This document shows positions 33,466 through 40,729 of a stretch of 64,000 nt of DNA, in pieces (position 1 is the stretch's first letter; each line of letters begins with the position of its first letter). Where the stretch lies: NCBI RefSeq assembly GCF_021026345.1, contig NZ_JAJNCZ010000002.1:248001-312000 (forward strand), written 5' to 3'. The position numbers were made by a program, and so were the translations under genes. This stretch comes from Rhizobium sp. GN54 (GTDB taxonomy: Bacteria; Pseudomonadota; Alphaproteobacteria; Rhizobiales; Rhizobiaceae). The notes beneath the pieces were generated by a model, which had not been told where the DNA came from, did not search any database, and saw nothing but the letters and a program-made list of their open reading frames with translations.

Positions 33466-33849
33466 TCAGTGAAGCGACGGCGGCGTGAGGCGCGAGGCTT
33501 CGACGAAAACCGCCTGTGCCTCGCCTTCCTGACGGCGGCGCTTGCGGATCAGCACGCCCATGATCCGGGCGGCGGTGGAGAATGTCATGACGTCCAGCGG
33601 ACCGTCTCCGTCCCAGCGTTTGGTCAGCCGTTCGGCCACCATTTCCATAACGCTCTTGGGCACAATGTCGGTGCATCCGCGCATGGCCTCGAAAACGGTG
33701 CTGATCGGGATCAGCGTTCCCTCGTGCATGACGGAAGGCTCGGGTTCGTCCGTCTTCCAGTCGTAGAAGGTATCGATCGCATCGCGAAAGAGATGTTGCA
33801 GGGTGATCGGAGCGTGTCCTTCGTGAAGGTCAGGCAGGAAATTCATCAT
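33466..33849 (-). CDS. conserved hypothetical protein
   Basis: This soluble protein of 127 residues starts MMNFLPDLHEGHAPITLQHL. It contains FRDAIDTFYDWKTDEPEPSV and MHEGTLIPISTVFEAMRGCT, then helical KSVMEMVAERLTKRWDGDGP and a basic end IMGVLIRKRRRQEGEAQAVF. There is no signal peptide or membrane segment. GGAGACAGAAA lies just before the double ATG. The Lys/Arg-rich C-terminal helix may bind nucleic acid, but that is a guess. It stands alone between the cspA and TetR genes. I do not recognise the family. Confidence 0.6.
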   Translation of the reverse strand: MMNFLPDLHEGHAPITLQHLFRDAIDTFYDWKTDEPEPSVMHEGTLIPISTVFEAMRGCTDIVPKSVMEMVAERLTKRWDGDGPLDVMTFSTAARIMGVLIRKRRRQEGEAQAVFVEASRLTPPSLH

Positions 33850-34198
33850 TTTCTGTCTCCTTGGCGTCGGGGCTGGCTGCTTACTCCTGCAGCGGCAGTA
33901 AAAGGCGATAAAACATGTCCTGTGTTGCCGCGTGATGACCACTGTCGTTCATGAGCGGCCTCACCAATTCTATCGAGTTGAAATGTCTTGGGAAGAGAAA
34001 AATGATGCGCGAAAGCGCGCCCGGATCCCGGCTTTCAAGAATAATGTTTCAATTCAATCGGTTGATGTTTGCTCTTAAGCCGCAAATTCATCTCCCGTTC
34101 AGCTTTCTCGCTTGCCGGTCCTGCGCGTTTTCCGGAAGAATCGCGCCGCCTCCGCTTCGATTGCGGTCTGCCCTGCGCTCTCGTTCCTCAAAAATCTG
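33850..34198. other. gap upstream of the TetR-ilvC region, no gene
   Basis: About 350 nt with AT-richer composition than the neighbours separate the hypothetical gene and the TetR promoter. I find no credible gene: candidate short frames lack ribosome binding sites and coding composition. No clear terminator or repeat is seen. Confidence 0.4.
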
Positions 34199-34227
34199 TT
34201 GACCCCGGTTTGCGATCGGCATAGAAC
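34199..34227 (+). promoter_or_regulatory. promoter of the tetR gene
   Basis: TTGACC at 34199-34204, a 17-nt spacer and TAGAAC at 34222-34227 give a reasonable vegetative promoter. The predicted start near 34233 lies just before a perfect palindrome at 34239-34252, which is the typical position of a repressor operator. Confidence 0.5.
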
Positions 34228-34238
34228 GGCGCCGAACC

Positions 34239-34252
34239 GTACCGTACGGTAC
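34239..34252. promoter_or_regulatory. candidate TetR-family operator (14-bp perfect palindrome)
   Basis: GTACCGTACGGTAC is a perfect palindrome 46 nt before the TetR gene start and just downstream of its promoter. A palindrome in this position is how many TetR regulators control themselves. The match to this specific regulator is inferred from position. Confidence 0.6.
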
Positions 34253-34297
34253 GCATTCGTTCGGGCTTGGACCGGGCGGATTGCCGAGGGAGCAGGC

Positions 34298-34984
34298 GTG
34301 CAGATCGTCGACGAAAACCGGGCGAAGGCGGAGAGGGCGGGCTTGAGCGAGCGCCAGAACGCTGTGCTGGAAAGCGCGCTCAAGCTGCTTGTCGACGGCG
34401 GCGAGAAGGCGGTGACGACGGCCGGTGTCGCGCGGGCGGCCAATTGCTCGAAGGAATCGCTCTACAAATGGTTCGGCGATCGCGACGGGCTGCTGTCGGC
34501 GATGATATCCTACCAGGCCGGCAAGGTGCGCACCGTCGAGGTCGGGGCCGAGACGCTGACGACGGACGGCCTGCGCAAGCACCTGGCGGCCTTTGCCCTC
34601 GATCTGCTCGATGTGCTCTCGGGCGACGTCTCGCTGGCGCTGAACCGGCTGGCGATCGGGCAGACGGTCGGCAGGACCGCCATGCGCGGCGCGCGCGGGT
34701 CCGGGCCGACGCTCGGGCGGCTTCTCGAGGAGCGGGGGCGGCGGCAGATCGGCCGGCGCGCGACCATGCTGCTGGAAGCCGGGCGCAAGGCAGGGCTTCT
34801 TGCGTTCGACGATGCGGACGAGGCCTATGGCACGCTCTACGGGCTGATCGTGACCGATGCGCACCTGCGCATGCTGCTGGGCTTCGATCCTGCGGCGCTG
34901 AAGAAGGAATTCGCTGGGCGGGCGGAGAGGGCGGCAGCGTCCTTCCTGACCCTCTACGGCGTGGGAGCAATGGCGGACGCATAG
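34298..34984 (+). CDS. TetR/AcrR family transcriptional regulator
   Basis: This 228-residue regulator has an N-terminal TetR helix-turn-helix: SERQNAVLESALKLLVDGGE, KAVTTAGVARAANCSKESLY and KWFGDRDGLLSAMISYQ. The helical C-terminal ligand domain contains LRKHLAAFALDLLDVLSGDV and AIGQTVGRTAMRG. It starts at a GTG (34298) with GAGGGAGCAGGC upstream. It lies 45 nt before ilvC on the same strand, so it may be co-transcribed with ilvC and control it. The palindrome at 34239-34252 is the likely operator. The ligand is unknown. Confidence 0.88.
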   Translation: MQIVDENRAKAERAGLSERQNAVLESALKLLVDGGEKAVTTAGVARAANCSKESLYKWFGDRDGLLSAMISYQAGKVRTVEVGAETLTTDGLRKHLAAFALDLLDVLSGDVSLALNRLAIGQTVGRTAMRGARGSGPTLGRLLEERGRRQIGRRATMLLEAGRKAGLLAFDDADEAYGTLYGLIVTDAHLRMLLGFDPAALKKEFAGRAERAAASFLTLYGVGAMADA

Positions 34985-36049
<1,065 letters not shown>

Positions 36050-36124
36050 TCGCTGTCACCTGATCGGCTGCCAACGCGTCCGGGCCGGGAACGGCTTCGG
36101 TCGCAGGCTGGCTGAAACGTCATG

Positions 36125-36155
36125 GAAGCCGGGCATCTGCCCGGCTTCTGTTTTT
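36125..36155 (+). terminator. intrinsic terminator after ilvC
   Basis: GAAGCCGGGC, loop ATCT and GCCCGGCTTC form a perfect ten-pair stem (36125-36148), followed by TG and five T residues (36151-36155). It lies 76 nt after the ilvC stop. Confidence 0.88.
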
Positions 36156-36361
36156 CGCACCTGTCAAAATTTGGCAACGGCAAGTTGACGCGGCCGAGCA
36201 AGCTGGTGCATCCTCCCGGGCGAAATGCGGACCCGCTGCTGGAGAGGGCGCTTCGACCTTTCGGAGCGTTGCAGCGACAATTCCACGACAGACGACCCTT
36301 TCGCATGCATGCCGTTCTTTCTTGAATGCCTGTTCTTCTTGGAACGAGGGAGGAATGCACC

Positions 36362-37315
36362 GTGAAGCGAAATGCATCGCGCCTTCTTGCGCCGGCCGTT
36401 CTTGCGGGCCTGCTCGCGGCCCAGCCGGCACAAGCGGCCGACCTGGCCATCTCGGCGCCCAACTGGCCCTCCGGGCAGGCCACCGCCAACATCCTCAAGG
36501 TCGGCATCGAGAAGGATTTCGGCCTTCAGGTGGAGGTCAAGCCGATGGGGACGATGAATTCGTTCGTCGGTCTCGAGACGGGGGCGGTCGACATCCAGCC
36601 GGAGATCTGGCGGCCCAATTTCGACGACCTGGTCAAGAAATACGTCGACGGGAAGGGGGCGGTGAAGCTTGCGGACCATCGCATCACCGCCTGGCAGGGC
36701 CTGTGCGCGACGCCTGCGGCGGCGGCCACGTTCAAGTCGGTCACCGATCTCGGCGATCCGGAAAAGACGAAAGTGCTGGACACGGACGGCGACGGGCAGG
36801 GGGAGATCTGGATCGGCGCCCCGACCTGGCTCTCCACCGGGATCGAGCGGGTGCGCGCCCGGAGCTACGGCTATGAGAAGAACCTGAGCCTCGTCGAGGT
36901 GGAGGAGGACGTGGCGATGGCGGCCGTCGACGCGGCGGTCGCGACCGACCAGCCGATGGTGTTCTATTGCTACGCGCCGCACCACGTCTTCGAGCTGCAC
37001 GACATCGAGCGGCTGGAGGAGCCTGCGCACGATCCGGCGAAATGGAACCTGGTATCGGCGCAGGACCCGCTCTGGATTAGCAAGTCGAACGCCACGACCG
37101 CCTGGGATGCGGCGCATTTCCAGATCGGCTACGCGACGGCCTTTGCCAAGGAACGGCCGGAGGTCGCGCAGTTCCTGGAGAAGGTGGACTTCACCCCCGA
37201 AGAGGTGACGCAGATGAGCTACGCACTCGGGGTCGAGCGCCAGGAGCCGCTCGAATATGCGAGGAAATGGGTCGAGCAGAACGCTGCGCGCGTCGAAGGG
37301 TGGGGCAAGCCATGA
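36362..37315 (+). CDS. ABC transporter substrate-binding protein, glycine betaine/OpuAC type
   Basis: This 317-residue periplasmic protein is likely to bind betaine, choline or a similar quaternary amine. The GTG at 36362 (after GAGGGAGGAATGCACC) gives a signal peptide MKRNASRLLAPAVLAGLLAA with cleavage near QAA. The mature part starts DLAISAPNWPSGQATANILK; MGTMNSFVGLETGAVDIQPE, GAPTWLSTGIERV, and DAAHFQIGYATAFAKERPEV fit the OpuAC family. No permease or ATPase gene is next to it, so it is an orphan binding protein. Its stop overlaps the start of the L,D-transpeptidase gene as ATGA. Confidence 0.88.
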   Translation: MKRNASRLLAPAVLAGLLAAQPAQAADLAISAPNWPSGQATANILKVGIEKDFGLQVEVKPMGTMNSFVGLETGAVDIQPEIWRPNFDDLVKKYVDGKGAVKLADHRITAWQGLCATPAAAATFKSVTDLGDPEKTKVLDTDGDGQGEIWIGAPTWLSTGIERVRARSYGYEKNLSLVEVEEDVAMAAVDAAVATDQPMVFYCYAPHHVFELHDIERLEEPAHDPAKWNLVSAQDPLWISKSNATTAWDAAHFQIGYATAFAKERPEVAQFLEKVDFTPEEVTQMSYALGVERQEPLEYARKWVEQNAARVEGWGKP

Positions 37316-38010
37316 CGATGGGAACAGATGGCCAGCGCGGCACGATCGTCGGGAAGATGCGCCGCTTCGGACTGGTGCTTGCGGCCGCCAGCCTTTGCCT
37401 CGGGCCGCTCGTGGCGCTGGCCGAGACGCAGATCTACGATGCGCGCACGGGCAAGTGGGTCGACTACGACAAGAAGAAGGCGCGCCAGCTCTACGCCCGC
37501 AACAAGCAATTGCCGGAGGCCTTCCGCCGGCAGGTCGTGCCGTTCCGCACGGCCGAGGCGCCCGGCACGATCATCATCGACGGCAACCAGCACTTCCTCT
37601 ACCTCGTGCAGCCGGGCGGGCAGGCGATCCGCTACGGCATCGGCGTCGGGCGCGAGGGCTTCGGCTGGGCCGGCATCGTCCGCGTCGGGCGCAAGGCGGA
37701 GAATCCGACCTGGACGCCGCCGCCGGAAATGGTGGCGCGCGACCCCAATGCGGCGAAGTGGGCAGCCGGCATGCCCGGCGGGCGGCCGGACAACCCGCTC
37801 GGCCCGCGCGCGCTTTATCTCTATGTCGGCAACAGCGACACGATCTACCGCATCCACGGCACGATCGAGCCGTGGACGATCGGCCTCGACGTCTCCTCCG
37901 GCTGCATCCGGCTGAACAACGAGGACGTGATCGACCTCTATGGCCGCGTCGATGTCGGAGCCAAGGTGATCGTGCTGATGCAGGGGGCGGCGCTCTACAA
38001 GGGCGTGTGA
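37312..38010 (+). CDS. L,D-transpeptidase (YkuD domain)
   Basis: It is an envelope enzyme that crosslinks peptidoglycan 3-3 or attaches lipoproteins. This 232-residue protein has a signal sequence (RRFGLVLAAASLCLGPLVAL, cleavage after A) and a YkuD domain from about residue 85 (GTIIIDGNQHFLYLVQPGGQ) to the C-terminus. The catalytic motif is IHGTIEPWTIGLDVSSGCIR with active His and Cys in HGT and SSGCIR. The ATG at 37312 overlaps the preceding stop. Genes downstream are a lipoprotein and small ORF, so it may act in envelope maintenance; the coupling to a betaine-type binding protein is unusual. Confidence 0.9.
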   Translation: MTMGTDGQRGTIVGKMRRFGLVLAAASLCLGPLVALAETQIYDARTGKWVDYDKKKARQLYARNKQLPEAFRRQVVPFRTAEAPGTIIIDGNQHFLYLVQPGGQAIRYGIGVGREGFGWAGIVRVGRKAENPTWTPPPEMVARDPNAAKWAAGMPGGRPDNPLGPRALYLYVGNSDTIYRIHGTIEPWTIGLDVSSGCIRLNNEDVIDLYGRVDVGAKVIVLMQGAALYKGV

Positions 38011-38084
38011 CGTGGCGCACCGGGAAACGTGGACATGAGCCTGGCGGACTGGCCGCCACAGCGAAAAGAGAGGACGTGTCGGGG

Positions 38085-38441
38085 ATGGATGCAAGGGGGA
38101 TCACATTCGGCTGGCTGGTGCTGGCCTCGGCGGGTTTGCTCGGCGGTTGCCAGTCGTCGACGCCGGCGCCGCAGGACATGGCGCGGACCAGCCTGGGCAC
38201 GGCGCCTGCCGACCTGCAACTGATGTGCGCCAGCGCCGCAGCCGGGCCATCCGGCGTCGACAGCAGCAGGATCCTGCCCACGAGCTCGAGCCAGCTCGAC
38301 GCGACCAACTACCGCGTCGATCTCGATGCGGCCGGCAGCAGGTTCACCTGCCTCATCGACAGCAGCGGTTCGGTGAGGTCGGTAACGCCCGCAACGGCCG
38401 CGGCAACGGGAGTGGCGCCGGCGCCGGCCGAGGCGGGCTAG
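38085..38441 (+). CDS. small secreted lipoprotein, unknown function
   Basis: This 118-residue protein starts MDARGITFGWLVLASAGLLG and has a lipobox LLGGC (Cys22), so it is expected to be acylated at the Cys and exported. The rest (SSTPAPQDMARTSLGTAPAD, LQLMCASAAAG, YRVDLDAAGSRFTCLIDSSG) includes two further cysteines (MCA and FTC) and is otherwise low in features. An AGAGAGGA site ends ten bases before the ATG. A strong hairpin follows at 38504-38524. The family is not recognised. It is downstream of the transpeptidase gene and may be co-transcribed with it. Confidence 0.75.
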   Translation: MDARGITFGWLVLASAGLLGGCQSSTPAPQDMARTSLGTAPADLQLMCASAAAGPSGVDSSRILPTSSSQLDATNYRVDLDAAGSRFTCLIDSSGSVRSVTPATAAATGVAPAPAEAG

Positions 38442-38503
38442 CGGCCCCGCTTCAAGAGCGCGAGCCGCTCGACCGGGGCAACTGATGCGAGGGGGCTTCG
38501 ATG

Positions 38504-38524
38504 GACGCCACGTTTTGTGGCGTC
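38504..38524 (+). terminator. candidate terminator hairpin
   Basis: GACGCCAC, loop GTTTT and GTGGCGTC form a perfect eight-pair stem 62 nt downstream of the lipoprotein gene. Only two T residues follow, so it may need Rho or act as a 3'-end stabiliser. Confidence 0.4.
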
Positions 38525-38582
38525 TTGCCGGGCCTTCCGCGGCAACCTGGCTTGGCAGCGGCGCGTCCGCCGATATCGCTGA

Positions 38583-38611
38583 TTGAAATAGTTACAGTTT
38601 TGTCACATACT
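38583..38611 (+). promoter_or_regulatory. promoter of the 34-residue membrane peptide gene
   Basis: TTGAAA (38583-38588), a 17-nt spacer and CATACT (38606-38611) fit a sigma-70-type promoter. The expected start near 38618 leaves a leader of about 30 nt with a strong ribosome binding site before the ATG at 38648. Confidence 0.5.
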
Positions 38612-38647
38612 TCCTCTCGTCGTTTCACGATCAGGGAGGAGAGTGCG

Positions 38648-38752
38648 ATGACAACCTTGGTGTATCATTTCGCATGGTTCGACTTGGCGATCCTGAGCGT
38701 GATCGCCGCGCTGATCCTGGCGAGCCTGTACGGCGAAGGAAGGGCCCGGTAG
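38648..38752 (+). CDS. small single-pass membrane protein, 34 residues
   Basis: The 34-codon frame encodes a short N-terminus, MTTLVYHFAWFDLAILSV, continuing with a hydrophobic stretch IAALILASLYGEGRAR that forms one membrane helix and ends in a positively charged tail. The ATG is preceded by GGGAGGAGAGTGCG, a strong ribosome binding site, and by a promoter-like element. Good composition of start signals and a clean membrane helix support a real gene. The positive tail is likely cytoplasmic. Function is unknown; small peptides of this kind often modulate membrane complexes. Confidence 0.55.
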   Translation: MTTLVYHFAWFDLAILSVIAALILASLYGEGRAR

Positions 38753-39070
38753 ATCGCCTCTCGGGCGACTGCCGAGCGATGAAGGCGCCGCCGGCGGCTG
38801 CTGGCGAAGCTGTTTCGTGCGCCGTGCCGTTTGGCTGCGCTTCCGGACGGCGCTTCGATCGCCAATCGGTGGCGAGGTGGCTGTTCGCCGACGCCATCGG
38901 AGTGGGCTTCCGCTTTCCGGACTGTTCCCGCGCTTCCTTCTTGAAATCAATCATGCCGATGCCCGGAAGGGAATCGATTCAATGCCTTGTCCGCAAGAGT
39001 TGAAGTCTTGCAGCGCCCTCCGCGATGCGGCCGGGCGCTACGAGAATCTGCTTTGTTGCGTCCCGATCCG
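38753..39070. other. gap with no gene
   Basis: About 320 nt between the small membrane peptide and the DUF2189 gene (opposite strand). I see no credible coding frame: a 107-codon minus-strand frame at 38631-38954 runs antisense to the small membrane peptide and has poor start signals. No clear repeat or terminator is visible. Confidence 0.4.
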
Positions 39071-39871
39071 CTACTTCGCCGGGACGACCAGCTTGCGATA
39101 GAGATGCCAGGTGGCGTGGCCGAGGATCGGCATCATCACGGCGAGGCCGGCGAAGACCGGGATCGATCCGATCATCATGCAGACCGCGACGATGAAGCCC
39201 CAGAAGGCGACCGGAATGGGATTGGCGATTGTTGCCCTGAGCGAGGTCTCGACGGCGGAGACGGCGCCGACGTCGCGGTCGAGCAGGAGCGGGAAGGCGA
39301 CGACGGTCGTCGCCAGGACCACGGCTGCGAAGCAGAAGCCGATGGCATGGCCCGCGACGATCAGCGTCCAGCCCGCGCGCGTTCCGAGCACCTGCTGGAT
39401 GAAGCTCGAAAACGACTGCGGCTGCTCGGGACCGAAGAGGCTGACATAGAGCCGGTCGGCGACGAGAAGCCAGGCGACGAACAGCGTCAGGAGCATGAGG
39501 CCGACCACGATGATCGCCGGCAGGGCCGGGGAGTGGCGCACCTCGAAGGCGTGGCGCCAGGAGGTGTCGAGCCCCGCCTCGCGCCGGCGGCTGATCTCGT
39601 ACAGGCCGACGGCGAGCAGGGGGCCGAGCAGCGCGAAACCCGCCGTCAGCGGAAACATGATCGGCATGAGATTGGCGCCCGAGCTCCAGATCATCAGGAT
39701 GATGCCGGAGAGCGGAAACAGCAGGCAGAGGAATACGTAGTGCGAGGGCTGTTCGCGAAAGTCGTCGATGCCCAGGAGAAAGGCGTCCCAGACCTGGCCG
39801 ATGGTGATCTTGTTGATCTGGGGATGGGCGACCGCGTGCTCGGCGTCCGACATCACGTGAAATGTGGCCAT
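39071..39871 (-). CDS. DUF2189 family integral membrane protein
   Basis: This 266-residue protein starts MATFHVMSDAEHAVAHPQIN, followed by KITIGQVWDAFLLGIDDFRE, the DUF2189 opening. It has six predicted membrane helices, for example YVFLCLLFPLSGIILMIW, GFALLGPLLAVGLYEISRRR and AIGFCFAAVVLATTVVAFPL. The segment AVMMPILGHATWHLYRKLVV ends the family domain. It is an inner-membrane protein of unknown function, often annotated as a cytochrome c oxidase subunit-I-like protein without the catalytic residues. It is divergent from the hydrolase gene, 183 nt away. Confidence 0.88.
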   Translation of the reverse strand: MATFHVMSDAEHAVAHPQINKITIGQVWDAFLLGIDDFREQPSHYVFLCLLFPLSGIILMIWSSGANLMPIMFPLTAGFALLGPLLAVGLYEISRRREAGLDTSWRHAFEVRHSPALPAIIVVGLMLLTLFVAWLLVADRLYVSLFGPEQPQSFSSFIQQVLGTRAGWTLIVAGHAIGFCFAAVVLATTVVAFPLLLDRDVGAVSAVETSLRATIANPIPVAFWGFIVAVCMMIGSIPVFAGLAVMMPILGHATWHLYRKLVVPAK

Positions 39872-40053
39872 GCTCAGTCCTCCTTGCCGGTTGGAACCGA
39901 AAGGGCCGTCGAGGGCAGGACCTTGAACCACCGCACGGCGGTACCCTGGATCGGCAGAAGATAGCATCGTTGCGGGCGATTGTCCTGCCTTTCGACGCGA
40001 TCCTCGGCGGCGGCCCTTGACACGGCGCGTCGACGAACGCACATCGCCTCACC

Positions 40054-40608
40054 ATGAAAGCATCCGAAGCAGAGATCCTGATCGTCCCCGGCTACACCAA
40101 TTCCGGCCCCGACCACTGGCAGACCCGCTGGCAGTCGAAGCTTTCGAGCGCGCGGCGCGTCGAGCAGGCGGAATGGTCGAAGCCGGTGCGCGAGGACTGG
40201 GTCGGCCGCCTGGTCGCGGAGGTCGAGGCGGCAACGAAGCCGGTCGTCATCGTCGCCCATTCGCTCGGCGTGGCGACGACCATCCATGCCGTGCCGATCG
40301 TCGGGCACAGGATCGCCGGCGCCTTCCTGGTGGCGCCCCCCGACGTCGCCAATCCGGATATCCGGCCGAAGCACCTGATGACCTTCGGCCCCTATCCGCG
40401 CGACCCGCTGCCGTTTCCCTCGCTGGTGGTGGCCAGCCGGAACGATCCGTTCGGGTCCTACGACCACGCCGACGACATCGCCAACGCCTGGGGCTCGCTG
40501 ATCGTCGATGCGGGCGAATCCGGCCATATCAACGCCGATTCCGGGCACGGTCCCTGGCCGGAAGGCGGCATGGTGTTCGCCCAGTTCCTGAGCCGGCTGA
40601 AGCCCTGA
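40054..40608 (+). CDS. RBBP9/YdeN family alpha/beta hydrolase
   Basis: This 184-residue serine hydrolase has the family opening ILIVPGYTNSGPDHWQTRWQ. The nucleophile is Ser in VIVAHSLGVATTIHAV, with the acid in SRNDPFGSYDHADDIANAWG and the His in DAGESGHINADSGHGPWPEG. The small size and the GYxNSGPDHW start place it in the RBBP9/YdeN group. Natural substrates are not known. It is just upstream of the GGDEF-EAL gene, separated by 121 nt, and may be independently expressed. Confidence 0.92.
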   Translation: MKASEAEILIVPGYTNSGPDHWQTRWQSKLSSARRVEQAEWSKPVREDWVGRLVAEVEAATKPVVIVAHSLGVATTIHAVPIVGHRIAGAFLVAPPDVANPDIRPKHLMTFGPYPRDPLPFPSLVVASRNDPFGSYDHADDIANAWGSLIVDAGESGHINADSGHGPWPEGGMVFAQFLSRLKP

Positions 40609-40729
40609 TCCGGCTATGCCGGGCGCCGGATCTGGCGATGTGCCGACACGGCACGACCGGCATTAATTGGAACTTCATCGAATTCCCATATACGGTTGGC
40701 CTGAGTTAGTGCGAGTAGGCGACGCGTCT

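Noticed and set aside
33951-34202. Possible 83-codon plus-strand gene upstream of the TetR gene
   Set aside because: No ribosome binding site, no recognisable domain, and an end rich in Ser and Arg; codon use unlike the neighbours.
38631-38954. Possible 107-codon minus-strand gene across the 34-residue peptide gene
   Set aside because: It overlaps the small gene antisense, lacks a ribosome binding site and has Ser/Arg-rich low-complexity composition.
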